A stretch of 64,000 nucleotides of DNA, taken from contig NZ_JAKRNK010000004.1 of the NCBI RefSeq assembly GCF_022346885.1, forward strand, positions 1 through 64,000. Reading direction: 5' to 3'. Position 1 is the first letter of the stretch, and every line of letters begins with the position of its first letter. The DNA is from Paenibacillus sp. ACRRX. GTDB taxonomy: Bacteria; Bacillota; Bacilli; Paenibacillales; Paenibacillaceae. Below are positions 16,525 to 26,099 of this stretch, in pieces. The position numbers and the translations under genes are program-made. The notes beneath the pieces were generated by a model, which was not told where the DNA came from, ran no database searches, and was given only the letters and a program-made list of their open reading frames with translations.

Positions 16525-16539
16525 TTATTCCCACTCAAT
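16525..16539. repeat. Putative att site at the guaA 3' end
   Basis: TTATTCCCACTCAAT, the reverse complement of the final guaA codons plus stop, repeated exactly at 13692-13706. Confidence 0.75.
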
Positions 16540-18063
16540 CGTTGCTGGTGGCTTCGACGTTACGTCGTACACGATACGGTTAACGTTATCGACCTCGTTA
16601 ACGATACGAACGGAGATTTTCTCGAGAATATCCCAAGGAATACGCGCCCAGTCCGCTGTCATGCCGTCAATAGACGTTACCGCGCGGATGCCGACAGTGT
16701 AGGAATACGTACGCGCATCGCCCATAACGCCAACACTCTTCATGTCAGGCAGCGCTGTGAAGTACTGCCAGATCTCTTGATCCAATCCGGCCTTAGCAAT
16801 CTCTTCGCGCAGAATCGCATCCGACTCGCGCACGATTGTAAGCTTGTCCTCTGTTACTTCGCCCAATACACGAATCGCAAGTCCTGGACCTGGGAATGGC
16901 TGGCGCCATACGATCGCATGTGGCATACCAAGCTCTTCGCCCACTTTACGTACTTCGTCTTTGAACAGCGCATTCAAAGGTTCGATTAGCTTAAACTTCA
17001 TATCTTCCGGCAAGCCACCAACATTATGGTGCGACTTGATCGTTTGTGCGGTAGCTGTTCCGCTCTCTACGATGTCTGTGTACAACGTGCCTTGCGCCAA
17101 GAAGTCAAATTCGCCCAGCTTGGCAGACTCTTCGTCAAAGCAATAAATAAATTCGTTACCGATAATTTTGCGCTTCTGCTCTGGATCGGATACACCAGCC
17201 AGCTTGCCCATAAAGCGAGCACGTGCATCAATCTTGATGACGTTAAGGCCGAACTTGCCGCTAAACGTCTCCATTACACCTTCCGCTTCGTCTTTGCGGA
17301 GCAGGCCGTGATCAATAAACATACAAGTTAATTGTTCGCCAATGGCACGGTGGATCAGCATCGCTACTACAGATGAGTCAACGCCACCGCTTAGTGCGCA
17401 CAGCACTTTGCTGTCGCCTACCGTTGTACGAATCTCTTCAATTTTATCTTCAATAAAGGATTCCATCGTCCAGTCGCCGTGGCACTTACATACGTCAAAC
17501 AGGAAATTGTGAATCATCTCGTTCCCTTTGACAGAGTGACGCACTTCAGGATGGAATTGAACTGCATAGAAATTTTTTTCGGGATGGCTCATCGCTGCAA
17601 TTGGTGCATGCTCTGTGCTTGCATCAATCTGGAAGCCTTTCGGAAGTTCCACAACCAAGTCGCCATGGCTCATCCATACAGTCTGGCTTGCTTCCAAACC
17701 TTTGATCAGACTGCTGTTTTCTTTAAATACAACGTCGGATTTCCCGTACTCTCGCTTACCCGCACGTTGTACTTTGCCTTCCATCTGATGAGACATCAAT
17801 TGCATACCGTAACAAATGCCAAAGATCGGAAGTCCAAGGTCATAAATAGCTGGATCTACATGAGGAGCATTCTCCTCATATACGCTCGAAGGTCCGCCTG
17901 AGAATACGATCCCTTTCGGATTCATTTCCTTAATCTTCTCGACTGGTGTGTTATACGGAATCAACTCGCTGTATACACCTAAATCGCGAATACGACGTGC
18001 AATTAACTGATTGTATTGTCCACCGAAGTCAAGCACAACAATCATTTCATGATGCTTACTCAT
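16525..18063 (-). CDS. guaA: GMP synthase (glutamine-hydrolysing)
   Basis: Converts XMP to GMP with ATP and glutamine. The glutamine amidotransferase domain shows SGGPSSVY, the nucleophile Cys in [12 protein letters not shown] and the catalytic FHPEV; the ATP-pyrophosphatase domain has the P-loop SGGVDSSV near residue 228; the GMP synthase C-terminal dimerisation domain ends in PPATIEWE. I chose the start at 18063 (512 aa) because AAGGAGG lies ten bases upstream; the longer frame adds 17 atypical residues. The last five codons form the att site of the downstream island and are restored intact. No PurBox or riboswitch is visible upstream (18064-18360). Confidence 0.96.
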   Translation of the reverse strand: MSKHHEMIVVLDFGGQYNQLIARRIRDLGVYSELIPYNTPVEKIKEMNPKGIVFSGGPSSVYEENAPHVDPAIYDLGLPIFGICYGMQLMSHQMEGKVQRAGKREYGKSDVVFKENSSLIKGLEASQTVWMSHGDLVVELPKGFQIDASTEHAPIAAMSHPEKNFYAVQFHPEVRHSVKGNEMIHNFLFDVCKCHGDWTMESFIEDKIEEIRTTVGDSKVLCALSGGVDSSVVAMLIHRAIGEQLTCMFIDHGLLRKDEAEGVMETFSGKFGLNVIKIDARARFMGKLAGVSDPEQKRKIIGNEFIYCFDEESAKLGEFDFLAQGTLYTDIVESGTATAQTIKSHHNVGGLPEDMKFKLIEPLNALFKDEVRKVGEELGMPHAIVWRQPFPGPGLAIRVLGEVTEDKLTIVRESDAILREEIAKAGLDQEIWQYFTALPDMKSVGVMGDARTYSYTVGIRAVTSIDGMTADWARIPWDILEKISVRIVNEVDNVNRIVYDVTSKPPATIEWE

Positions 18064-18360
18064 TAACGACGTGCCTCCTTGAAATATAATGAAAATGACA
18101 AGCTTTATTACCAACGCTCACATGAGCATCATGCCCATGCAGCGATAGCTATCTGGGTTGTTGAAAGTAAAGCTTCGTGCAACTGCACATTATGATATCT
18201 TAATCAAATGAAGGCCCGACGTCAATGAAACGACGACGCTCTATGCCTAACTTTTGTTACTATACCACATCCTGCCGCATAGCATACCCTGAATGTAAAT
18301 GTTACTCGTTAATTTTCATTTCGTCAAAAATCGACAGGTTCTCGCTAGATACGCACAACA

Positions 18361-18393
18361 ACAGGCCCGGTCTACATCCTATACCGAGCCTGT
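18361..18393 (-). terminator. Probable terminator of the iron alcohol dehydrogenase gene
   Basis: The minus strand pairs ACAGGCTCGGT with ACCGGGCCTGT (one G-U). The tract after it is TGTTGT, only moderately T-rich, so the assignment rests on the strong stem and position about 60 bases past the stop. Confidence 0.45.
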
Positions 18394-18451
18394 CTCCTAT
18401 CAAACTAAATAACGCTCCTCGCTCTACGAGAATGCACCAGCACCGATACAG

Positions 18452-19612
18452 CTACAACGATGCACGGTAAATCGCTAGTACATCTTTGCGATCCAGCTTC
18501 TTGAAGTTGCCGAACGGACCAAAGAGCATCGCTTTATCGGCCATTTCCTCAAGCTTCGAATCATCAATATCATAATCAGCTAGTCGGCTAGGGGCTCCGA
18601 TAGACGTCCAGAAGCTGCGCAGCGCCTCAATGCCTGCAAGCGCAACTTCTTCATCGGAACGGCCAGCTGAGTCGATGTTGAACACATTTACAGCAAGCTG
18701 TTTATAACGTCCCACATTCTCGGATAGTGTATGCTTCATCCAGTTCGGGAACAAAATAGCAAGCCCGCCGCCATGTGGAATATCGTACACCGCAGATACC
18801 GCATGCTCGATATTATGTGTCGCCCAATCGCCGCTCACCCCCATGCTTGGCATGCCGTTCAGTGCCAGCGTACCCGATAGCAGAATCGTCTCGCGCAGTT
18901 CCATATTGTCCAAGTCCTTTATAAGCTCAGGAGCTGTACGCACCACGCTCTTTAACAATGTCTCAGACCAACCATCCTGGACAAGTGTATTGGTCCCATG
19001 ATGGAAATAGTTCTCGAACACGTGGGACATAATGTCCACCATACCATAGACCGTCTGATTCTCAGGTAACGTTGTCGTAAATGCAGGGTCAAGGATCGAG
19101 AACTTCGGATAGGCATGTGGGCTCCACCAGCCTAGCTTTTCATTGGTTTCCCAATTCGTTATGACCGAAGCGCCGTTCATTTCCGAACCCGTTGCCGCAA
19201 TCGTCAGCACCGTGCCAAGTGGGAGGCCCGTCTGTGGAGCTGCTTTACGCAAGCAGAAATCCCACATATCGCCATCGTACTTCGCCCCGACAGCAATCGC
19301 CTTGGCACAATCGATGACACTTCCGCCCCCGACAGCCAGTATAAAGTCAACCTGCTGGGCACGACATAAGTCCACACCTTTATGTACAGTCGACAGTCGC
19401 GGGTTAGGCTCCACGCCTGCCAATTCAGTTACGCGTAATTCCATTCCGTTGAGAATATCCGTCACCTGAGTGTAAAGTCCATTCCGCTTGATGCTGCCCC
19501 CACCATAAACAAGCAGTACGCTGCTGTATGCCGATAGCTCCTGTTTCAAATGAGGCAATTGTCCCTTTCCAAATATAAGCTTTGTTGGATTGTGAAATTG
19601 AAATGCCTGCAT
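18452..19612 (-). CDS. Iron-containing alcohol dehydrogenase (butanol dehydrogenase type)
   Basis: NAD(P)H-dependent reduction of aldehydes to alcohols in the cytoplasm. At 386 aa it matches the YugJ/YugK and BdhA group. The Rossmann region [15 protein letters not shown] lies near residues 95-109, the ATGSEMN segment near 140, and the iron ligands are expected in [15 protein letters not shown] and [14 protein letters not shown]...PHGGGLA. An RBS (GGAGG) lies just before ATG. It follows the PTS gene by about 100 bases on the same strand, so they may share a transcript, but no common function is evident. Confidence 0.92.
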   Translation of the reverse strand: MQAFQFHNPTKLIFGKGQLPHLKQELSAYSSVLLVYGGGSIKRNGLYTQVTDILNGMELRVTELAGVEPNPRLSTVHKGVDLCRAQQVDFILAVGGGSVIDCAKAIAVGAKYDGDMWDFCLRKAAPQTGLPLGTVLTIAATGSEMNGASVITNWETNEKLGWWSPHAYPKFSILDPAFTTTLPENQTVYGMVDIMSHVFENYFHHGTNTLVQDGWSETLLKSVVRTAPELIKDLDNMELRETILLSGTLALNGMPSMGVSGDWATHNIEHAVSAVYDIPHGGGLAILFPNWMKHTLSENVGRYKQLAVNVFNIDSAGRSDEEVALAGIEALRSFWTSIGAPSRLADYDIDDSKLEEMADKAMLFGPFGNFKKLDRKDVLAIYRASL

Positions 19613-19714
19613 CTCTCGAACTCCTCCTCTGAATGACCATTACATTAATACCCTCATTATAAAGGAAGTCTGGCACAATTGCCTCCTTCAGACCAAAAGG
19701 CAATCGCGCAGTTA

Positions 19715-21286
19715 CTAGGTTTCTTCCTCCTTGGCCTCTTTAGCATCGGACTCATCCTGAAGCTCCATATCCTCACGTTTAATCAGTTCATGAATCTGAT
19801 GCTTAATCGTCTCCGAACGTGTGCCGAATATGGCTTGAATGCTGTTCCCAACTTCTAACACGCCAGAGGCTCCCAACTCCTTCAGCTTGGTTTTGTCTAC
19901 TTGTCCTGCTTCGTTTACCTGCACCCGCAGACGTGTAATACACGCATCTAACGAGCCAATATTCGTTTTACCGCCAAGTGCATTCAGAATTCCTCGCGGC
20001 AATTCGTCTGCTGATGATGCCTGAACGACAGTACCGCCTTGAACTGCGATCTCCCGCCCTGGTGTTCGCAGGTTGAAGTTCCGTATTGCAAGTCGAAAAC
20101 CAAAATAATAGATCAAAGCCAGCACTAATCCTGCTGGGATGACAAGCCAATAAGGCGTCCGATTTTGAAGCACACCAAACAACAAATAATCGATCACACC
20201 ACCTGAGAAAGTCATCCCGATCTTGACCCCGAGCAGATGCATCGTTAAGAAAGACAGGCCTGCAAAGAGTACATGCACCGCAAACAACACCGGCGCCACA
20301 AACAGAAACGAGAACTCTAGCGGCTCTGTTATCCCCGTTAGGAACGATGTCAGTGCAGCTGAGCCCAGCAAGCCCGCAACCAGCTTTTTATTTTCAGGGC
20401 GAGCCTCATGGTACATTGCCAATGCTGCGGCAGGCAGCCCGAACATCATAAACGGGTATTTTCCCGTCATAAAGGTTCCCGCTGTCAGTTCGACTCCATC
20501 TTTTAACTGTGCAAAAAATATTTTCTGATCACCACGAACCAACTCGCCTGCTTTGTTAATATACTGTCCAAACTCAAACCAGAACGGTGCATAAAAAATA
20601 TGGTGCAGCCCGAAAGGAATCAAGGCACGCTCGCAGGTTCCGAAAATCAATGCCGCCATCGAGCGATTCGAATCAATGAGTGAGTGCGAGAATGCATTTA
20701 AGCCATTCTGTACAGGAGGCCATATAATTGTCAGCAGCACCCCTATCAGCAAGGCCGTGACCGCCGTAATAATGGGGACAAATCTTTTGCCCGCAAAAAA
20801 TCCGAGATAAGACGGCAGTTCAATCGTAAAAAATCGTTTGTACAACGTAGCTGCTGTTATCCCGATAATAATCCCCCCGAACACACCTGTCTGCAAAGTT
20901 GGGATACCTTGCAAAGATGCATATGAGAAGTCCTGTGCAACCAACTCGGGTGTCACCTTCATAATGACTTTCATTGTGACGTTCATGACAAAATAACCTA
21001 CGATAGCAGCCAATCCCGCCACGCCGTCTCCACCTGCCAGGCCAATCGCAACCCCTACAGCAAACAACAAAGATAGATTGTCAAATACGATACCACCTGA
21101 CTGTTCCATTACACTGGCAATCGTACTCCATGCCGGCCCGCTAAGCGCCGGAATCCGTTCGATTAAGTCTGGATTGCCAAGGGCGTTGCCGACACCTAGC
21201 AGAATTCCCGCAGCTGGCAAGATCGCAACTGGCAGCATAAGTGCTTTTCCGACTTTTTGTAAAACACCAAACAATGATTTAAACAT
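19715..21286 (-). CDS. PTS glucose/maltose-type EIICB permease
   Basis: Phosphotransferase permease that imports and phosphorylates a hexose or related sugar. Residues up to about 400 form the EIIC membrane domain with many helices, including [20 protein letters not shown] and the [12 protein letters not shown] motif. The C-terminal EIIB domain carries the phosphorylated Cys in [14 protein letters not shown] near residue 450. No EIIA domain is fused, so phosphate must come from another EIIA. The start at 21286 was chosen because AGGGG lies upstream; nine more codons are possible. The acidic C-terminal tail ([12 protein letters not shown]) is unusual. No antiterminator site was recognised upstream. 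Glucose, maltose or N-acetylglucosamine-like substrates are all possible. Confidence 0.88.
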   Translation of the reverse strand: MFKSLFGVLQKVGKALMLPVAILPAAGILLGVGNALGNPDLIERIPALSGPAWSTIASVMEQSGGIVFDNLSLLFAVGVAIGLAGGDGVAGLAAIVGYFVMNVTMKVIMKVTPELVAQDFSYASLQGIPTLQTGVFGGIIIGITAATLYKRFFTIELPSYLGFFAGKRFVPIITAVTALLIGVLLTIIWPPVQNGLNAFSHSLIDSNRSMAALIFGTCERALIPFGLHHIFYAPFWFEFGQYINKAGELVRGDQKIFFAQLKDGVELTAGTFMTGKYPFMMFGLPAAALAMYHEARPENKKLVAGLLGSAALTSFLTGITEPLEFSFLFVAPVLFAVHVLFAGLSFLTMHLLGVKIGMTFSGGVIDYLLFGVLQNRTPYWLVIPAGLVLALIYYFGFRLAIRNFNLRTPGREIAVQGGTVVQASSADELPRGILNALGGKTNIGSLDACITRLRVQVNEAGQVDKTKLKELGASGVLEVGNSIQAIFGTRSETIKHQIHELIKREDMELQDESDAKEAKEEET

Positions 21287-21444
21287 ATATTCTTTCAACC
21301 CCTGACTGTACACATGTTCATGACATACGAAAATCTGCTGTTAACATTTCCTGCAATGACGCGAACTATACAGAACAAGGCACAATGATTGCCTGCTAAA
21401 CAATACTTGCCAGCTCGGGTTTATCCTATTTTTTCATATTTATG

Positions 21445-21482
21445 TTGCTAAACAAACTATAGGTTACTATAATAGTAGTAAC
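21445..21482 (+). promoter_or_regulatory. MFS gene promoter with palindromic operator
   Basis: TTGCTA (21445-21450), a 17-base spacer and TATAAT (21468-21473). A perfect inverted repeat, GTTACTA-N6-TAGTAAC at 21463-21482, overlaps the -10. This suggests repression by a dimeric regulator; the half-site resembles sites of HxlR/MarR-type repressors but no regulator gene is adjacent. Confidence 0.6.
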
Positions 21483-21511
21483 TTTTTATGTTTAAGGAAG
21501 GGTGTGTCTGT

Positions 21512-22723
21512 TTGAATTTACGTGTTTATTTATTGGCCGTTTCCGCCTTTGTCGTCGGCACGGTAGAGCTGATCGTCGGAGGTATACTCGACCTGATTGC
21601 AGCGGATTTGCACATTTCCGTTAGCGCTGCAGGCCAATTTATAACCATATTTTCGGTCGCATTTGCTATATCGGCGCCAATATTGATGAATCTTACAGCG
21701 AAAATGGAACGCAAAAAGCTGTATTTATACGCTCTTGCCGTCTTTGTACTCGCCAATTTGATTGTTGCTTTCAGCTCGAGTTATGCGCTTACGCTGTCTG
21801 CGCGCGCTTTATCAGCGATGAGCGGTTCCGTCATCATTGTGTTATCCATTACGATGGCATCTAAACTCGTCCCTGAATCCCATCGAGGAAGAGCAATCGG
21901 TGTTATCTATATGGGTATTAGCGGCTCGCTTGTGCTTGGAGTTCCTATCGGAATGGTTATCGGAAACGCTTATGGATGGAGAGCGCCTTTCCTACTGATT
22001 GTGGCGTTAAGCCTTGTTGCAATGATCTGCATCGCCTTGTTCCTGCAGCGAACCCAGCCAAGTCCTGCTGTACCACTTCGCCAGCAGCTTTCTACGCTGC
22101 GCAGCAGCAAGATCATAAGCGGTCAACTCATCTCATTTATAATGCTAACAGGACATCTGACGCTGTATGCTTACCTTGCGCCTTTTGTGCAATCCAACTT
22201 TGACATTAGTCCAACGATGATGAGTGTAGTCTATTTCATGTTTGGGATTGCCGCCGTATCCGGTGGTGGACTTGGAGGCTTGCTGTCAGATAAATGGGGC
22301 GTTAATAAAACGATTCTGTTGATCGTAACCTGCTTCTCGGGAGCCATGTTTATGATGCTGCTCGCTTCCCAAGCATCGATTTACGTATTTATGGCAGCCA
22401 TGATGATCTGGGGCGGACTCAGTTGGGCCTTGTCGCCTGCACAGCAATCCTACCTGATCAAGCATGCGCCAGATACCGTCGAAATTCAGTTGAGCCTGAA
22501 TAACTCGGTTATGCATCTAGGTATTGCTACCGGCTCCTTTATTGGGGGTATTGTGATCGAGAAGAGTTCTGTCGCTAACAACCCATGGGTAGGCGGTATG
22601 ATCGCCCTGTTGGCATTAGGATGCGCAGCCTTCTCCATTAGCCGCAAGCCGATCGATACAAACGTGTCAGCCACTAAACGTCCTTCTGCTTCGGCAGTTG
22701 GTTCGATTGCTGAACAAGCATAA
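21512..22723 (+). CDS. MFS transporter, DHA1-type drug or sugar efflux
   Basis: About 403 residues with twelve predicted transmembrane helices. The motif A loop between helices 2 and 3 reads NLTAKMERKKLYL; SHRGRAIGVIYMGISGSLVL and GLLSDKWGVNKT mark later family loops. It resembles AraJ/YdhP-type exporters. The TTG at 21512 is favoured because AAGGAAGGG lies nine bases upstream; an ATG at 21488 overlaps that RBS. It is transcribed away from the PTS gene. The operator over its promoter suggests substrate-inducible expression. The substrate is unknown. Confidence 0.85.
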   Translation: MNLRVYLLAVSAFVVGTVELIVGGILDLIAADLHISVSAAGQFITIFSVAFAISAPILMNLTAKMERKKLYLYALAVFVLANLIVAFSSSYALTLSARALSAMSGSVIIVLSITMASKLVPESHRGRAIGVIYMGISGSLVLGVPIGMVIGNAYGWRAPFLLIVALSLVAMICIALFLQRTQPSPAVPLRQQLSTLRSSKIISGQLISFIMLTGHLTLYAYLAPFVQSNFDISPTMMSVVYFMFGIAAVSGGGLGGLLSDKWGVNKTILLIVTCFSGAMFMMLLASQASIYVFMAAMMIWGGLSWALSPAQQSYLIKHAPDTVEIQLSLNNSVMHLGIATGSFIGGIVIEKSSVANNPWVGGMIALLALGCAAFSISRKPIDTNVSATKRPSASAVGSIAEQA

Positions 22724-22743
22724 TTCGATGTGTTAACGAAATA

Positions 22744-22909
22744 AAAGGGTCTGTCCCAAAAGTGTTCGCAGTACCGAGAACAGCCCAGAATGATTAGTGA
22801 ATGACCTCAAATTCTACGATGTAGTGGGATGTGAGGTCATTTTTATGCGCAAAATGCAAATACCATAGAGCCCGAAAGATCATAAAAGGGCTTTGGGGAC
22901 AGTCCCTTT
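22744..22909. mobile_element. MITE-like element with terminal inverted repeats
   Basis: The 166-base segment starts AAAGGGTCTGTCCCAAAAG and ends with the inverse of AAAGGGACTGTCCCCAAAG, imperfect 19-bp terminal inverted repeats of the kind seen on several Bacillales insertion sequences. It contains a perfect 10-bp internal hairpin and no coding frame. No clear target duplication is visible because the ends are A/T runs. Confidence 0.55.
22800..22841 (+). terminator. Hairpin inside the MITE, likely terminator for the MFS gene
   Basis: AATGACCTCA pairs perfectly with TGAGGTCATT across a 22-base loop and is followed by TTTT. It lies 77 bases beyond the MFS stop, so the inserted element may provide the terminator. 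Confidence 0.55.
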
Positions 22910-23101
22910 TTTTGTATTCAGCCTGACTAACAGCGTCTTGTATCAGCTCTAATTTAAAATTTGGATAGGTAGAACATTCGCTTTCATGCTACGATAAATG
23001 TACAAGTTAATGAGGTTAATAGGGTAGTTGTTCAAAGCATCAATCATCTAATTATCCATTGAATCTATGACGGGGATAACATGATACAGGGGGAAGCGAA
23101 G

Positions 23102-23965
23102 ATGACAGAAGGTGCAATTTCATTTACAGGGGAAGACGGGCTCGACAATTTGCTGTTGCTGGATCGCACGCAGCAAGATGAAGCGCAGGACATTCTGTAT
23201 CCCTTTGCGCTAGATGAACTGCTGTGCAAGCACACAGGCAATGGAGGTCCAGCAGTGTGTCACTTGTGGCGCCATCCACGCGGCTTTGTGATGGGACTGC
23301 GCGACAGCAGACTTCCGCAAGCCGCCGCAGCACAAGATTGGCTGGAGTCGCTTGGCTATTCGACCGCTGTTCGGAGTACAGGTGGTGCAGCTGTCCCCCT
23401 CGACTTGGGTGTCGTAAACATTTCATTGATACTGCCGAAGCAAGGTTTAGGGGACAAATGCTTCCGTTCCGATTATGAGCGCATGTATCGCTTGATCCAG
23501 CTTGCCTTACAGAGCACAGGTTGCACCGTCGACAAAGGTGAAATAGACGGCGCCTACTGCCCTGGTGATTTCGATCTGAGCATAGGAGGCATCAAGTTCT
23601 GCGGGATCGCACAGCGACGTCAAGCCCAAGCTTTCGTCGTACAAGCATTTGTCATCTGCCAAGGCTCGGGCAAAGCAAGCGCCGAGTTGGTCAGATCCTT
23701 CTACGATCGCGCAGCAGCGGGTGTAACGCAAGCCGACCATCCTATTGTGACAGACGACAAAACGGGCAGTCTGGAAGAACTGACCTCTCTTGGGAGCAGT
23801 GCCGCGCAAGCTTTTGTTGAAGCCGTGAAGCAGGTCATCCGTGAACGCCAATCCAGCCCTGACATTGCTGAAGCAGCCACCAAACTATGGCTGCCAGAGC
23901 CAGAACAAGTACACACTGTCATCGATACCCTTCGAAACCGTTACGGGATAGAGCGGCACAAGTAA
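23102..23965 (+). CDS. lipL: LipL-like octanoyl-[GcvH]:protein N-octanoyltransferase
   Basis: Amidotransferase that moves octanoyl groups from GcvH to E2 subunits in Bacillales lipoate synthesis. The BPL/LplA/LipB fold shows RSTGGAAVPLDLGVVNISL near residues 90-110. The putative catalytic Cys lies in the family-specific GAYCPGDFDLSIGG, followed by FCGIAQRRQ; this Cys context distinguishes LipL from ATP-using lipoate ligases. The start at 23102 has GGGGG nine bases upstream; 23081 (GGGG six bases before) is also possible. Single gene with its own bidirectional terminator. From 22910 to 23080 there is promoter-like sequence only. Confidence 0.87.
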   Translation: MTEGAISFTGEDGLDNLLLLDRTQQDEAQDILYPFALDELLCKHTGNGGPAVCHLWRHPRGFVMGLRDSRLPQAAAAQDWLESLGYSTAVRSTGGAAVPLDLGVVNISLILPKQGLGDKCFRSDYERMYRLIQLALQSTGCTVDKGEIDGAYCPGDFDLSIGGIKFCGIAQRRQAQAFVVQAFVICQGSGKASAELVRSFYDRAAAGVTQADHPIVTDDKTGSLEELTSLGSSAAQAFVEAVKQVIRERQSSPDIAEAATKLWLPEPEQVHTVIDTLRNRYGIERHK

Positions 23966-23969
23966 CCAA

Positions 23970-24009
23970 CAAGCCCACCACTTTACTATAATGTGAAGTG
24001 GTGGGCTTG
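23970..24009. terminator. Bidirectional terminator between lipL and the TrmB-family gene
   Basis: A perfect 13-bp inverted repeat (AAGCCCACCACTT with AAGTGGTGGGCTT) sits between the converging stops of the two genes. Confidence 0.85.
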
Positions 24010-24041
24010 CTTTGGCATATGTAACGGTGCTAGTGACCAGC

Positions 24042-24809
24042 TTAATACCTCAACCTCATCAACAGGGCTTTCATTTCCGCATCCTGCATCAATTCTGTCG
24101 CATACTTCCGCGATATAATTGCAAGCGCCACGTCATGATGGAAGAACTCCGTAAAAAACTTCACGAATGGCTGCGCCATCGTCCGCATGGCCTGCCAATT
24201 ACCCTCTTCCATGCCGGCAAACAGCACTTGATTACCATCTGCAATAATCAGTTTGAACTGCTCCAATATCATCTCATGTCCATCTGTCGGCTCAAGTACG
24301 TTCATCTTTGTCAGTTTGACAGCACCAGGATTGCCGCCTGTAACCAACACTTCAACATCTACACCCTGCTGCTCCTTTTGCTCCAAAAGTGGAGCGAACT
24401 CCTTAAACTCGTCCACCCACATCGATAACACGATAGAACGCTCCGCCTGATCAATCAGCTGTCGGCAGTAAGCTTGAATGGAACTGTTTGTCTTTAGGCT
24501 CCACACTTGGTCGTCCGCATAAGTTCGGCGTGTCCCTGCTCTTCTGAGATCAGCAATATCACGTTCAAATTCGTGAGTCAGCTTATCAATCACAATCTGC
24601 ATTGGGATTGCCGCATAAGTACGCTTTTTGCCCGAGACAGCATCTGATACGATCCCTTTTTCTACGAGCTTGGCAATCACCTCATAAATCTTAGCCTTAG
24701 GCACGCCCGAATGCTTAACGATCGTCGTAGCATCCATCGGTTCCGCATGAGTAACCAGCGCTTCATATACTTTACTTTCATATTGGGAAAATCCGAACTT
24801 CTGCAGCAT
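24042..24809 (-). CDS. TrmB-family transcriptional regulator
   Basis: Winged-helix DNA-binding domain at residues 1-70 (GFSQYESKVYEALVTHAEPM, then VPKAKIYEVIAKLVEKGIV), followed by the TrmB C-terminal effector domain from about residue 105 onwards (SIQAYCRQLIDQAERSIVLS). TrmB proteins usually sense sugars and control sugar transport or metabolism. The start at 24809 (255 aa) has GGAGG seven bases before ATG; the longer GTG frame reads through that RBS. It is a lone gene; the target and ligand cannot be deduced. The nearest sugar-related gene is the PTS permease about 3 kb away. Confidence 0.85.
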   Translation of the reverse strand: MLQKFGFSQYESKVYEALVTHAEPMDATTIVKHSGVPKAKIYEVIAKLVEKGIVSDAVSGKKRTYAAIPMQIVIDKLTHEFERDIADLRRAGTRRTYADDQVWSLKTNSSIQAYCRQLIDQAERSIVLSMWVDEFKEFAPLLEQKEQQGVDVEVLVTGGNPGAVKLTKMNVLEPTDGHEMILEQFKLIIADGNQVLFAGMEEGNWQAMRTMAQPFVKFFTEFFHHDVALAIISRKYATELMQDAEMKALLMRLRY

Positions 24810-24940
24810 ATCGTTCCTCCATGTCGATTCATCCGATTCCACAGAACAGCTATCTGTCTACGACTAGTTTACTTGAAGACTTCATGCACAAACAAGCTCA
24901 CTTCGGATATCACCCCATACACTTTGTCTGAATAAATAGC

Positions 24941-24983
24941 AAAAAGGAACTCCGCCTCCTCATAATAAGAGGGTAAGAGTTCC
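24941..24983 (-). terminator. Terminator of the HAD phosphatase gene
   Basis: The minus strand pairs GGAACTC with GAGTTCC, with an inner CCTC/GAGG stem, and ends in TTTTTGC. It is about 70 bases past the HAD stop. Confidence 0.75.
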
Positions 24984-25051
24984 CGACATTAGTTAATGAT
25001 ATGATCTATTTATGTGTTTAACTTAACAGCTACTGTACGACCTCTTCCCTT

Positions 25052-25846
25052 TTACCCCAATACTCCTTTTGGAACGTATAGTCCTAGTTCCTGAAGCGCC
25101 GCTGCTATGCCGCCATCTGCCGAGGATAATGTGACACGATGAGCCACGCGCTTCACTTCTTCTTTGGCATTGCCCATAGCTACACCAACACCTACATATT
25201 GCAGCATCTCCAAGTCGTTTAATCCGTCTCCAAATGCAACGCTATGCTCTGCTTCAAGCTTGGCATCCTTTAGATAATGCTGAATGCCTATTGCTTTCGA
25301 TATGCCTTGCAGTTGCACATCAAGCGCATTATCGTGCCACCGTATAAATTGCAGCTCCGGCAACTGCTCCACATAATCCGCCAAGTCCGCATCCTTACAA
25401 AATAACAATCCTTGATAAATATCACAGTTCTTGTACAAGTCCGGTTGAACTGGGGGCGCTGGGATGTCATGTACACCAAGACACTCCTCCACTAACGGAT
25501 GCTCCCTAGTAAGGGACATATCCTCCGCACCGATCCAGCCGATAGCATGTCCATTCGGATCTGCTGCTGCTTGAAGCCGATCCAGCAAGTCTATCGGCAT
25601 AGGTGTATGTGCGACAACTCGGTCATTACGCACCACATATCCTCCATTTAAGCTCACGTAGGAATGGATATTTAAGGCCTCTCTTATATGTGCAAACGTT
25701 GCAGGTGTTCGACCAGTAGCAATTGCGGTCTCAATCCCGTTCTCCTGCAAGTGCCTGATCGCGTCACGCGTAGACTCTGGAATCTGCTTCTGCTCATCCA
25801 ACAACGTTCCATCAATATCAAAAAACACAATACGGTAACTCATCCG
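25052..25846 (-). CDS. Cof-type HAD-IIB phosphatase
   Basis: Cytoplasmic Mg-dependent phosphatase of 264 residues. Motif I FFDIDGTLLDEQ lies near residues 6-17 (nucleophile Asp and general acid Asp), motif II in AIATGRTP, and motif III/IV in GDGLNDLEMLQYVGVGVAMG, which is the classic Cof signature. The start at 25846 has GGGAGGGG upstream; the longer frame is not supported. It is divergent from the LacI-type regulator, 253 bases apart. Typical substrates are sugar phosphates or flavin nucleotides; not resolvable here. Confidence 0.9.
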   Translation of the reverse strand, partial: RMSYRIVFFDIDGTLLDEQKQIPESTRDAIRHLQENGIETAIATGRTPATFAHIREALNIHSYVSLNGGYVVRNDRVVAHTPMPIDLLDRLQAAADPNGHAIGWIGAEDMSLTREHPLVEECLGVHDIPAPPVQPDLYKNCDIYQGLLFCKDADLADYVEQLPELQFIRWHDNALDVQLQGISKAIGIQHYLKDAKLEAEHSVAFGDGLNDLEMLQYVGVGVAMGNAKEEVKRVAHRVTLSSADGGIAAALQELGLYVPKGVLG

Positions 25847-26016
25847 TGACCCCTCCCACTTTCTATCTGTTACAAAGCTGTCTGCTGCCATCCTGCCAGC
25901 AGTGCCTTGCTAGTGGCCGTGTATCGTTACGCCCTCAGCGTATATATTGTGTTCTCTGCATTTGGTAACGCCAATAGCACGGCCTGTCGATCATGTTGCT
26001 CTTTCAGCTTACGATA

Positions 26017-26030
26017 TGAAACGCTTTTCA
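26017..26030. promoter_or_regulatory. Candidate LacI-family operator
   Basis: TGAAACG-CTTTTCA is an inverted repeat with one mismatch and a central GC, of the size and symmetry bound by LacI-family repressors. It is 70 bases upstream of the LacI-type gene and could serve autoregulation or the divergent HAD gene. Confidence 0.4.
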
Positions 26031-26099
26031 GGTCAACCTTTTTATTTATTCTTAAAGAAGCGTAAAATAAAGAGTAGTGGGAAAACAGGAGGAATGATG

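Larger units (their letters stand above)
13692..16539. mobile_element. AT-rich genomic island inserted at the 3' end of guaA
   Basis: The island of about 2.8 kb is bounded by identical 15-bp direct repeats (13692-13706 and 16525-16539) equal to the last five codons of guaA. Base composition is far more AT-rich than the flanks. Cargo is a two-gene DGQHR operon and a transposase scrap; no integrase is visible, so the element is decayed or was mobilised in trans. The repeat at guaA leaves the gene intact, the usual outcome of site-specific integration at this known hotspot. From 15984 to 16345 there is only AT-rich sequence with the operon's upstream region. Confidence 0.75.

Noticed and set aside
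18064..18360. PurR or riboswitch control of guaA
   Set aside because: No CGAAC-type inverted pair or purine aptamer is present upstream of guaA.
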